Part shown: positions 8,222 through 16,594 of the stretch, in pieces
Layout of the letters: the number at the start of each line of letters is the position of its first letter
Numbering within the stretch: the first letter of the stretch is position 1
Assembly: GCA_017470485.1 (NCBI GenBank)
Contig: JAFUYQ010000019.1
Coordinates: forward strand, 58,891 to 122,890
DNA length: 64,000 nucleotides
Direction of reading: 5' to 3'
From: Synergistaceae bacterium
GTDB taxonomy: Bacteria > Synergistota > Synergistia > Synergistales > Aminobacteriaceae
Notes under the pieces: model-generated
The model's database searches: none
Seen by the model: only the letters and a program-made list of their open reading frames with translations
Told to the model about the DNA's origin: nothing
Made by a program: the position numbers and the translations under genes

Positions 8222-11200
8222 ATGTACAGCCGTTTAACGACAGCTACAATGTACGGGAGCTTAATGAATTCATTATCGCAGAGCCAGCGGAATATTCAGG
8301 AACTCCAGCAGCAGATAGCTTCCGGAAATAAATACAGCAAACTTTCCGACAACCCTTCAGCTATATCGCGCTCAATGGCAGTTCAGTCAGCCATGAACGC
8401 CAATAATAAATACCAGACTAACACGACTAATGCCATAACTATGCTCCGTTACGCGGACAGTGCATTGAACAACGTCTTAAACGCGGCGGAGTCAATCAGA
8501 AGCCTTATTATTCAGGCAGGAGACGGCGCACTAAATTCCGACCAGCTGAAGGACATTACCGCCCAGATTGAGGCCAACAAGAAAATCATGCTCGATAACC
8601 TCAATACTAAAGTGGCAGGTCAATACATCTTCGGAGGAACTGACACAAGCACTATGCCTTTTGCCGAAATGCCCGACGGAAGCATTAAGTATCAGGGCAC
8701 TGACGAGAGAATCAAATACGCTTTAAGCGAGAGTCTTCTCGGCGATGTCTCCTTCACCGGCAACGACATCGCCCCAGAAAATGAGGACTCGTACTTCATT
8801 TGCTCGCATTACGTCCCATTGGACTGGGAATGGACAGGACGCGAAGAGAAAGTACAAATTACAGTCGGCAACAGAACACTCTCGGTATTTATTCCCGAAG
8901 ACTGGAGCGATTCAGATTACAACAAGACGAACACAGATACCTTCAATTATTCCGATGACAACGGTTACAGAGACCCCAACGAAGTCTCGGGCATAAGCCT
9001 TGCGGACTTGGCCTCAATCGTCAACAGTTCACTCGAAGAACAGGGAGCCGATATGCTTGTTCACGCTTACATTGAGACCGATTACGAGGCAGGCACACAG
9101 CAGTTATTCCTGAAGAGCAACACGGGCGAGAAGATAGGAATCACGGGCTGGCCCGATACTGACTACATGCCTATGGACGCTACTATAATTACGGCCGACA
9201 TGAGCGCGCTTGACTGGAGGCCGTCAGGAGATGAGGAGTCATTGCTCAAAATAGCGATCGGCAGTTCCTCAGTCTCAAATCTCACCGATAAAGATATTGC
9301 CGACATGTTAAGCAGTATAAAAGCTGATAACCCTGCACTCTCTGACGATGAAGCCGCCGCGAAATTAGACGAAGAACTCCTCAAGTCATCAATTATCAGA
9401 ATACACAGCGATGATACGGTTGAGACTCTGGCGGAGAGAATTAACAGCATTGACGGGATATTCGCACGTCCTGCAGGTGACGGAAAGACCATAGTCATCA
9501 CTGCAAACCGTCAGGGAAATTTACCCCAAGACAGACTCAGGATAGACGAGGCTCAGGAGTCATTGCATCACCCCTCGCTGACTATTAAGGCCGAAGGCAA
9601 CGCAACGAAAATTTTTAACCTCCCTGAAGGCGGCGGCACCGTAACCGCAAAGACAGAGCCCAGACTGCTTGACCACAGCCATATGGACGTTTTCGATGTT
9701 CTGGGAATGGAAACGGCAATGAAGAGCCGTGAGTTTTCGCCTGATGAGATACTGACTGTTGAGCCGGGAAAGCAGCTTCACTGGCGCGTAGTCTCAGGCG
9801 GAAGAACCGCTGAAATCAAACTTAACGCAGGAGATTATACCCTTGAGGACTTGGCCTCAAGACTCAAGAACGCCGGGGCAGGCTGGCTTGAAGTGTCAGT
9901 CAGCAAAGATGTCAACGATGACTGGGGACGCGGAACCCGTGACGGCGAGCCTGAAACTGAGAGACTCGTAATCAGGGGCTTCAACGGTGAACAGGTAATC
10001 TTCCTCGACATGAACGAGAACAATTACGCCGACAAGATGGGACTGTCAACAGCACTAAGAACGGACGCTTACGACGGCAAAACGGGCTACACTGGCACCG
10101 GCATGAAGTGCGTGAACTTCCCTTCAGCTCCGTGCGTTGACGACAATATCGGAATCCCTATGCGCGTTCAAATGAACTGCGGAATGTATTACGATGTCAA
10201 CATAAGGAAAGCTGATGTCGTTGACCCCGATACCGGTTTCGTTGACCGCTCGTCAGTCATGAGGGAAATCGTCAATCAGGTGAACGAAATCGAAGGCCAT
10301 AACATCATGGGGTTCGTTCAGCACGTTGACTCGGACGGTAAAAACATCGAAGGTTCATCGGCGATTTACTTCCTTTCGGGCGAGGCGTTCACGGTTGTTG
10401 ACATGCCTTTTGACGACCCCGAATGGAACGATTACTCCGGCGGTCTTGCCGCTCAAATGGGCATTCACGGCGGTGTAACCTCAAACCTTCAGCAGACCAC
10501 TATCCCGATGAAGGACAGCAGACTAACCGACTCAGGAACTTTCGGGGACGCTTACGCTCTAGCAGGAGAGACATTCAGGGAGGGTACTATCAGATTCTCG
10601 AACCTCGCGCACAGCGTTGAAATTGACGTGAGCGCGGACGATACCGTAAAGGACGTTATGGACAGGCTCAGAACTCAGGCAGGAGACTGGCTCTACGTGA
10701 ACTACTACGATACTCACATGGGTCAGGCCGACATGAGGAACTCAGGCGATTACCCGTTAATCTCAATCTCAAGCGTTGACGGTTCAGCGGTCAATGTCCT
10801 TGACGTTAAGGGGCATATTGCTGAGGACGCTTTAGGGCTTTCAACGGGCGTTCAGGGAAGACTCAATTCTAACGGTACAGGCAAAGGAATAATGGACGAT
10901 ACTCAATTCATCTGGGACATCACGAACCAGAACTTCCCTGCCGATACGCTCAACATTACAGTTGCAGGGTACACACACACATTAGACCTTACGCCTCTGA
11001 GGGACGTTACTGCTGACGACAGGATAATGGCTGATGACATTGTACAGTTCATAAATTCGAGAATGCAGGATTATGACGTTCAGGCCGAAATCAACAGCGA
11101 TAAAGAGTTAATGCTCTGGTCGCCCAGAGGGTACTCGGTGAAGATTGACTTCGGCGATAATTCAGGCACCGATAACACAGATACATTTCTCGGCGTCGGA

Positions 11201-11677
11201 ACTTCAGCAAGAAGTTTCTACAGGGGCGGATATGACCTCGAAGACAGCGCAAAGACTCGCGGAATTGATACCAATGACCTCTACAGCACCGGCATTCACT
11301 CGCAGAACGCCACTATCAGGAGCGGCGCGAACACAATGAGGCAGAACGGCTTCGGCGTAATCAATGACGTTATCGCCGCCGTAGAGGCCGGAAACATTGA
11401 TGATATTTCCGACAAAATGCTTCCGAGAGTTGACAGCTTCATCAGCAATATACTTTCAGTGATGGCTGAGAACGGAGCGTTACAGGCACGCTACCAGTAC
11501 AACAATGAACGCCTCGTTACCGAAGACGCTATCATGGACGAGCAGTACGATGACCTCGTTAAGATTGACCCTGCTGACGCGATTTCACAGCTGATGATTG
11601 CCGATTACGCTTATCAGGCTAACCTCGCTGTAATCTCAAGAATGATTCAGCCGAGCCTTCTTGATTTCCTTCATTAG
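8222..11677 (+). CDS. flgL: Giant flagellar hook-associated protein 3 (FlgL)
   Basis: FlgL is the second hook-filament junction protein. The N-terminal flagellin-type helices are clear: LMNSLSQSQRNIQELQQQIA, SDNPSAISRSM, and NAITMLRYADSALNNVLNAA through KVAGQYIFGGTDT (residues 1-140). The C-terminus is equally typical: GVINDVIAAVEAGN, then AMMDEQ-like and DPADAISQLMIADYAYQA (about 1050-1151). Usual FlgL length is about 300-500 residues; here there are 1151. The roughly 900-residue insert contains several short modules of the type DDTVxxLAxRI or ADDTVKDVMDRLRTQ, each followed by beta strands, reminiscent of the modules in FlgK. AGGAGTGA precedes the ATG and a strong terminator follows. No fliW, csrA or flagellin gene follows. 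Confidence 0.9.
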   Translation: MYSRLTTATMYGSLMNSLSQSQRNIQELQQQIASGNKYSKLSDNPSAISRSMAVQSAMNANNKYQTNTTNAITMLRYADSALNNVLNAAESIRSLIIQAGDGALNSDQLKDITAQIEANKKIMLDNLNTKVAGQYIFGGTDTSTMPFAEMPDGSIKYQGTDERIKYALSESLLGDVSFTGNDIAPENEDSYFICSHYVPLDWEWTGREEKVQITVGNRTLSVFIPEDWSDSDYNKTNTDTFNYSDDNGYRDPNEVSGISLADLASIVNSSLEEQGADMLVHAYIETDYEAGTQQLFLKSNTGEKIGITGWPDTDYMPMDATIITADMSALDWRPSGDEESLLKIAIGSSSVSNLTDKDIADMLSSIKADNPALSDDEAAAKLDEELLKSSIIRIHSDDTVETLAERINSIDGIFARPAGDGKTIVITANRQGNLPQDRLRIDEAQESLHHPSLTIKAEGNATKIFNLPEGGGTVTAKTEPRLLDHSHMDVFDVLGMETAMKSREFSPDEILTVEPGKQLHWRVVSGGRTAEIKLNAGDYTLEDLASRLKNAGAGWLEVSVSKDVNDDWGRGTRDGEPETERLVIRGFNGEQVIFLDMNENNYADKMGLSTALRTDAYDGKTGYTGTGMKCVNFPSAPCVDDNIGIPMRVQMNCGMYYDVNIRKADVVDPDTGFVDRSSVMREIVNQVNEIEGHNIMGFVQHVDSDGKNIEGSSAIYFLSGEAFTVVDMPFDDPEWNDYSGGLAAQMGIHGGVTSNLQQTTIPMKDSRLTDSGTFGDAYALAGETFREGTIRFSNLAHSVEIDVSADDTVKDVMDRLRTQAGDWLYVNYYDTHMGQADMRNSGDYPLISISSVDGSAVNVLDVKGHIAEDALGLSTGVQGRLNSNGTGKGIMDDTQFIWDITNQNFPADTLNITVAGYTHTLDLTPLRDVTADDRIMADDIVQFINSRMQDYDVQAEINSDKELMLWSPRGYSVKIDFGDNSGTDNTDTFLGVGTSARSFYRGGYDLEDSAKTRGIDTNDLYSTGIHSQNATIRSGANTMRQNGFGVINDVIAAVEAGNIDDISDKMLPRVDSFISNILSVMAENGALQARYQYNNERLVTEDAIMDEQYDDLVKIDPADAISQLMIADYAYQANLAVISRMIQPSLLDFLH

Positions 11678-11686
11678 CGGTTATAA

Positions 11687-11726
11687 TTCCCCCTCTCTCA
11701 ATTAACGGGAGAGGGAATTTTTTTTT
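11687..11726 (+). terminator. Intrinsic terminator after flgL
   Basis: A CCCTCTC/GAGAGGG stem (11691-11697 with 11709-11715), extended by TTCC and GGAA bases, is followed by nine T residues. It closes the flagellar unit ten bases after the flgL stop. Confidence 0.85.
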
Positions 11727-11744
11727 GAGCTTTTTTACAGCGCG

Positions 11745-11772
11745 TTGACTGCATTTGTCATGATGTTATAGA
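11745..11772 (+). promoter_or_regulatory. Candidate sigma-70 promoter of the arn operon
   Basis: TTGACT (11745-11750), a 16-base spacer and TATAGA (11767-11772) lie 37 bases upstream of the first arn gene and just after the flgL terminator. I see no clear PmrA- or PhoP-type operator in the short leader. Confidence 0.55.
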
Positions 11773-11808
11773 ATATTAAAATCATAATCCTGAAAGTCAG
11801 GTTCAAAG

Positions 11809-12714
11809 TTGAACAATAATAATATTATTTCGATTGTTATTCCCGTCTATAATGAGCAAGATAATCTCCCCGAACTTTTCAGGCGTTTATTCCCCGTCAT
11901 GGAAAATCTTAACCGTCAGTACGAAATCATACTCGTTAATGACGGAAGCAGAGATTCTTCACTGCCCTTAATGCTTCAGGAACAGAAAAATAATCCTAAC
12001 GGCAGAAATTTAAGGGTAATCGACTTCAACGGCAACTTCGGACAGCATACCGCCATACTCGCCGGATTCAAAGCCTCAAAAGGCAATCACATCATCACCC
12101 TCGACGCTGACCTCCAGAATCCTCCCGAAGAAATCCCGAAGTTGTTATCGCTCCTCGAAAACGGCCATGACGTTGTCGGCACCGTCAGAAAAAACCGAAA
12201 GGACTCTTTCTTCCGCCGTTACGCCTCGAAACTTGTCAACAAGTTAATGAACAAGGTTACTGGCTTCACGCTTCATGATTACGGCTGCATGTTAAGAGGC
12301 TACAGCAGGGGCATTGTTGACATCATCAACGAATGCGGCGAAGTCTCAACCTTCATTCCTGCATTGGCTCAGAAGTTCGCCGTCAATCCCGTTGAAATTG
12401 AAGTCTCTCACAGTCAGCGCGAAAAAGGCGAATCAAAATACAGCCTCTTCAGATTAATCCGTTTGCAGTTCGATTTGATGACCGCATTTTCTCTTTTTCC
12501 GTTACAGATGATTACGATTCTTGGAGCGTTGATTTTCGGAACTGGTATTATTCTCGCGCTGTTCGGGATTTTCGGAAGGGCTGTTGATTTCGTTCTGGCC
12601 GGAATCGTTGTAACATGCACAGGAATCACCAGTGAATACACTGGAAGAATTTATCAGGAAGTCAGAAAAAGACCACGTTACATCATCAGAAAAATTTATG
12701 AGGAGGATAAATAA
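11809..12714 (+). CDS. arnC: ArnC-like undecaprenyl-phosphate aminosugar transferase
   Basis: A 301-residue GT2 glycosyltransferase with two C-terminal membrane helices. The GT2 core is visible: ISIVIPVYNEQDNLPELF (residues 8-25), LVNDGSRDSS, HIITLDADLQNPPEEIP and SHSQREKGESKYSLFRLIRL, the last being characteristic of the ArnC/DPMS group. The predicted role is transfer of 4-deoxy-4-formamido-L-arabinose from UDP to undecaprenyl phosphate on the inner face of the cytoplasmic membrane. The start is TTG at 11809, since no upstream ATG is in frame. The specific substrate is inferred from the following arn genes; polyprenol-phosphate glucose or mannose transferases look similar. Confidence 0.8.
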   Translation: MNNNNIISIVIPVYNEQDNLPELFRRLFPVMENLNRQYEIILVNDGSRDSSLPLMLQEQKNNPNGRNLRVIDFNGNFGQHTAILAGFKASKGNHIITLDADLQNPPEEIPKLLSLLENGHDVVGTVRKNRKDSFFRRYASKLVNKLMNKVTGFTLHDYGCMLRGYSRGIVDIINECGEVSTFIPALAQKFAVNPVEIEVSHSQREKGESKYSLFRLIRLQFDLMTAFSLFPLQMITILGALIFGTGIILALFGIFGRAVDFVLAGIVVTCTGITSEYTGRIYQEVRKRPRYIIRKIYEEDK

Positions 12715-12718
12715 CTAA

Positions 12719-13540
12719 ATGTCTGACGCAGTAGTTTTCGCTTACAGCTCCGTAGGCTATGAATGCCTCTCGGTATTAATCAGGCGCGGAGTAAATGTTA
12801 AACTCGTCTACACTCACGAAGACGACCCCAATGAAGAACACTGGTTCAGCTCTGTCCGCGAACTCGCCGAGAAAAACGGCATTCCTTTCCGCACCGATAC
12901 ACCCTCAGTTGAAGCGGTCAGCGCGGTGAAACCTGATGTAATTTTCTCGTTCTATTACCGCTCGATGATACCCATGAATATTCTTGACCTCGCTCCTCTT
13001 GGGGCTTTCAACATGCACGGTTCACTCCTCCCGAAATACAGAGGCCGCGCCTGCGTCAACTGGGCTGTCCTTAACGGCGAGACTGAAGCCGGCGTTACAC
13101 TCCACCACATGACCGCAAGGGCTGACGCTGGGAACATCGTAGGTCAGGAAGCCGTTGACATCGGGCCGAATGAAACCGCTCACGACGTTTTCATGAAGAT
13201 TGTACCGGCTGCCGGAAGACTGCTCGAAAGATGTCTCGATGATATTCTTGCCGGAAACGCTGAAGGCACTCCGCAGGACGATACTCAGGCCACTAAATTC
13301 GGAAGGAGAACACCGGCTGACGGTATCATCGACTGGACGAAATCAGCAAGAGAAATTCATAACCTCGTCCGCGCTGTGGCTAAACCTTTTCCGGGAGCTT
13401 TCACTTTCCATGACGGACACAAAATTATGATATGGAAAACCAGAGTTCTCGACTCGATGCCAACGGGGGCGGAACATTCACTGCTCGTCAAAACGAAAGA
13501 CGGCCTACTCGAAATTCTTGAATGGGAAATCGTAAGCTGA
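12719..13540 (+). CDS. arnA: ArnA N-terminal-type formyltransferase (stand-alone)
   Basis: A 273-residue formyltransferase matching the N-terminal half of bifunctional ArnA. Catalytic features: FNMHGSLLPKYRGRACVNWA (Asn and His of the N-x-H motif, about residues 98-117) and RADAGNIVGQE with the catalytic Asp (about 140). It should transfer formyl from N10-formyl-tetrahydrofolate to the 4-amino group of UDP-L-Ara4N in the cytoplasm. In enterobacteria this domain is fused to the decarboxylase; here the decarboxylase is a separate gene at 15587. The start overlaps nothing and lies 4 bases after arnC. Methionyl-tRNA formyltransferase is excluded by the short C-terminus and the context. Confidence 0.85.
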   Translation: MSDAVVFAYSSVGYECLSVLIRRGVNVKLVYTHEDDPNEEHWFSSVRELAEKNGIPFRTDTPSVEAVSAVKPDVIFSFYYRSMIPMNILDLAPLGAFNMHGSLLPKYRGRACVNWAVLNGETEAGVTLHHMTARADAGNIVGQEAVDIGPNETAHDVFMKIVPAAGRLLERCLDDILAGNAEGTPQDDTQATKFGRRTPADGIIDWTKSAREIHNLVRAVAKPFPGAFTFHDGHKIMIWKTRVLDSMPTGAEHSLLVKTKDGLLEILEWEIVS

Positions 13541-13542
13541 AA

Positions 13543-14433
13543 ATGAAACTCGCTATCAAAATCGACATCGACACCCTCAAAGGCTACCTTGAAGGTCTGC
13601 CGAGACTCCTTGAAATTTTAAGGGAGTATGACGTTAAAGCCTCCATATTCTTCTCGATGGGGCCTGACAATTCCGGCAAAGCTCTCCGGCGAATCTTCCG
13701 CAAAGGTTTCATCACTAAGATGTTCCGCACTAAAGCTCCTTCAGCTTACGGCCTCAAAACTCTTTTTTACGGCACTCTCCTTCCTGCACCGATGATTACG
13801 GAGGCTGACCCCGATTTAATCCGCAGAGCCGTTGACGAGGGACATGACTGCGGTATTCATTCATGGGATCACGTCTACTGGCAGGACAATTTACCAAGAT
13901 TGAGCAGGGAAACGGTACGCGCTGAACTTGAGAGAGCGTTCGCGAAGTTCGAGGATTACGCAGGATTCAGACCTGACTCATGCGCTGCGCCCGGCTGGCA
14001 GGTTACTTCCGTGAGCCTGAGCGTTCAGGACGAACTTGGACTCGCCTATTGCAGTGATGTAAGAGGCTACTCCCCGTTCATTCCCGAAATGGACGGTGAA
14101 ATCTTCAGAACTCCTCAAATCCCCTCGACACTCCCCACTCTCGATGAGGTACTCGGCTACGTCAAGGCCGAAGACGTAAGCGCGTATTATGCCGGACTGC
14201 TTCATGAGGGCTTGAACGTTCACACGATTCACACCGAGATGGAGGGCGGAATGATGAGCTGGACGTTCAGAGAGTTTCTGGGGAAATGCAGGGACATGGG
14301 GGTAAAATTCCTGATGCTCAAAGAAGCCGTTAATGAAGCTAGGATTTCGGGGCTTCCTCAGTGTAAAATTGTGATGGGTGAAATTAAAGGCAGAGCTGGC
14401 AATGTAGCTTTACAGTTAAGGGAGGAACGATAA
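13543..14433 (+). CDS. arnD: ArnD-like deformylase (polysaccharide deacetylase family)
   Basis: With the ATG at 13543 the protein has 296 residues and begins MKLAIKIDIDTLKGYLEGLP, aligning with ArnD (metal-binding Asp in IDIDT). Further deacetylase motifs are DCGIHSWDHVYWQ (metal His residues) and CAAPGWQ. An earlier in-frame ATG at 13522 would overlap the formyltransferase and has no family support. ArnD removes the formyl group from undecaprenyl-phosphate-Ara4FN before transport. It starts two bases after the preceding stop, consistent with translational coupling. Confidence 0.85.
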   Translation: MKLAIKIDIDTLKGYLEGLPRLLEILREYDVKASIFFSMGPDNSGKALRRIFRKGFITKMFRTKAPSAYGLKTLFYGTLLPAPMITEADPDLIRRAVDEGHDCGIHSWDHVYWQDNLPRLSRETVRAELERAFAKFEDYAGFRPDSCAAPGWQVTSVSLSVQDELGLAYCSDVRGYSPFIPEMDGEIFRTPQIPSTLPTLDEVLGYVKAEDVSAYYAGLLHEGLNVHTIHTEMEGGMMSWTFREFLGKCRDMGVKFLMLKEAVNEARISGLPQCKIVMGEIKGRAGNVALQLREER

Positions 14434-14437
14434 TTTA

Positions 14438-15577
14438 ATGAAGACATTAGCATACGGCCGCCAATGGATTAATGACGATGATATTGCCGAAGTCGTAAAG
14501 GTTCTCAAAGGCGACTGGCTCACTATGGGGCCTTCCGTTGAGGCTTTCGAGAAGGCACTCGCTGATTACGCAGGCGTTAAACACGCCGTAACTTTCTCAA
14601 GCGGTACTGCCGCGCTTCACGGTGCAATGCACGCTTCGGGAATGGCCGCCGGAGATTTGGCCGTTACGACAGCAATGACGTTCGTTGCGACATCGAACTC
14701 GGTGATTTACACTGGGGCAAAACCAATTTTCGCAGACATTGACCCCGATACCCTCTGCATGAATCCCAATGAGGCCGAAAAAATCATCGAGTCAAACGGC
14801 GGAAGAGTCAAAGCAATTATCCCAGTGAGTTTCGGGGGCTATCCGTTCGACATCGGAGCGTTCAGGAAATTAGCGGATAAGTATCACGCCGTCTTAATCG
14901 AGGACGCAAGCCACGCTTGGGGAGGCGACAGAGGAAATCACAAGATAGGCTTTGACGCTGACATGACAACACTCAGCTTTCACCCCGTCAAACACATAAC
15001 GACTGCTGAGGGCGGTGCTGTCTTAACTCAGAATGACGATTACGCCCGAAAGCTGAGAATGTTCAGAAATCACGGCACAACACGTAACCCCTCAGAATTC
15101 ATCGACAAGCCCGACGGAATTTGGCACAGCGAAATGCAGGAATTAGGGTACAATTACAGGCTGTCGGAAGTTCATTGCGCTTTGGGACTCAGCCAGATGA
15201 AAAGGCTCAATGAATTTGTCGATAGGCGGCGCGAAATAGCGAGGCTTTACTTCAGGGAGCTTTCAGGAATTGAAGGGCTTACGCTTCCGCCGGATAAGGA
15301 AGGACACGCATGGCATTTGTACGTAGCGAGGGTTAAGGAGGAACTTCACGGCCAATTTTTTGAGTACCTTCGGGATAATGATATAAGGCTTCAGCTTCAT
15401 TACAGGCCGGTTCCGCTTCAGCCCTACTACAGGAAGAAATACGGCTTTAAGGCAGGGGATTTCCCGGAGGCTGAACGTTATTACCGTCAGGCAGTTTCAT
15501 TACCGATGTTCCCGATGATGACGGACGATGACGTTCTTAGAGTTACTGAGTGTATCAAAAATTTTAGATGGAGATAG
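14438..15577 (+). CDS. arnB: ArnB/PseC-type PLP-dependent sugar aminotransferase
   Basis: A 379-residue DegT/DnrJ/EryC1/StrS aminotransferase. Visible are the SSGTAALHGAMHASG cofactor loop, VLIEDASHAWGG, SFHPVKHITTAEGG (Lys that forms the PLP Schiff base in HxxK) and GYNYRLSEVHCALGLSQM. The C-terminal half (RLQLHYRPVPLQPYYRKKYG) reminds me more of PseC than of enterobacterial ArnB. In this operon it most likely converts UDP-4-keto-pentose to UDP-L-Ara4N. PseC-type chemistry is the alternative, but no PseB or other pseudaminic acid gene is present. It is separated by 4 bases from arnD. Confidence 0.8.
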   Translation: MKTLAYGRQWINDDDIAEVVKVLKGDWLTMGPSVEAFEKALADYAGVKHAVTFSSGTAALHGAMHASGMAAGDLAVTTAMTFVATSNSVIYTGAKPIFADIDPDTLCMNPNEAEKIIESNGGRVKAIIPVSFGGYPFDIGAFRKLADKYHAVLIEDASHAWGGDRGNHKIGFDADMTTLSFHPVKHITTAEGGAVLTQNDDYARKLRMFRNHGTTRNPSEFIDKPDGIWHSEMQELGYNYRLSEVHCALGLSQMKRLNEFVDRRREIARLYFRELSGIEGLTLPPDKEGHAWHLYVARVKEELHGQFFEYLRDNDIRLQLHYRPVPLQPYYRKKYGFKAGDFPEAERYYRQAVSLPMFPMMTDDDVLRVTECIKNFRWR

Positions 15578-15586
15578 GATTTTAAG

Positions 15587-16594
15587 GTGAAAATATTTTT
15601 ATTAGGCGCAGGAGGCTTCATAGGCACTCATCTTGTGCAGAAGGTATTAGAGACTTCAGACTACGAGATAAGCGCATTCGACATCAACACAACAAGGCTC
15701 GAAAAGTTCATAGGCAATAAGCGTTTCAAGTGCTATCAGGGCGATATTTTCAAGGAGACTGATTATATCCGCGAACAGGTTGCCGCCAGCGATGTTGTAT
15801 TGCCGTTCGCCGGAGTAGCGATGCCGGCTTACTACCTCACGAAACCTTTGTGGACATTCGAGCTTGACTTCGAGCAGAATTTGAAGGTCGTCAGAATGTG
15901 CCTCAAATACAAAAAACGAGTCATCTTCCCGTCAACTTCGGAAGTTTACGGCCTCGCAAACGAGAATTTACTTCTTGAGGACGAAAGCCCCCTCGTTACC
16001 GGCCCTATAGGAAGAATGAGATGGATTTACAGCTGTTCAAAACAAATGCTCGACAGGGTTATTACCGCCTACAATGTCGAGAAGGGATTGCAGTACACTC
16101 TCTTCAGGCCGTTCAACTGGATCGGGCCCGGCCTCGACACAATGGAAGACGCAAGACAGCACAGAGCGCGTTCAGTTACCCAGTTCATCTATGACATTCT
16201 ACACAGGGGCGAGATTAAACTCGTCGGAGGCGGTTCACAGCGCAGAAGTTTCACTTGGATCGGGGACGGCACTGACGCTTTAATGCTCATTCTCAAAAAT
16301 CACAAGGGCAAAGCTGACAGCCAGATATTCAACATCGGCAACCCCAACAATAACTACTCAATCCGCGAACTTGCCGAGACGATTATTGACGAGATGAAGA
16401 ATTTTCCGAACTTCAGGGAACGCGCCGAAAAGGTCAAACTCACAGTTATTTCGCCGGAGAATTACTACTCTGACGGTTACGATGACACCAAAAACAGACG
16501 GCCTTCAATCGAAAAAATAAAGTCTCTCGGCTGGAACCCTCAGGTCAGTTTACGCGACGCAGTAAGAATGACGCTTGAGGCTTACCATGAGTAA
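15587..16594 (+). CDS. ArnA C-terminal-type UDP-glucuronate decarboxylase (stand-alone)
   Basis: A 335-residue extended SDR enzyme matching the C-terminal half of ArnA. Features: Rossmann motif GAGGFIGTH (residues 7-15), FPSTSEVYG, WIYSCSKQMLDRVI with the Tyr-x-x-x-Lys-type pair (YSCSK), and LFRPFNWIGPGLD, all diagnostic of ArnA dehydrogenase. It should oxidise and decarboxylate UDP-glucuronate to UDP-4-keto-L-arabinose. The start codon is GTG with AAGG close upstream. The domain is physically separated from the formyltransferase by arnD and arnB, unlike the E. coli fusion. Confidence 0.85.
   Translation: MKIFLLGAGGFIGTHLVQKVLETSDYEISAFDINTTRLEKFIGNKRFKCYQGDIFKETDYIREQVAASDVVLPFAGVAMPAYYLTKPLWTFELDFEQNLKVVRMCLKYKKRVIFPSTSEVYGLANENLLLEDESPLVTGPIGRMRWIYSCSKQMLDRVITAYNVEKGLQYTLFRPFNWIGPGLDTMEDARQHRARSVTQFIYDILHRGEIKLVGGGSQRRSFTWIGDGTDALMLILKNHKGKADSQIFNIGNPNNNYSIRELAETIIDEMKNFPNFRERAEKVKLTVISPENYYSDGYDDTKNRRPSIEKIKSLGWNPQVSLRDAVRMTLEAYHE

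Noticed and set aside
15587..16594. A generic dTDP-glucose or UDP-glucose epimerase
   Set aside because: The WIYSCSKQMLDRVI and LFRPFNWIGPGLD motifs and the arn context fit ArnA decarboxylase specifically.
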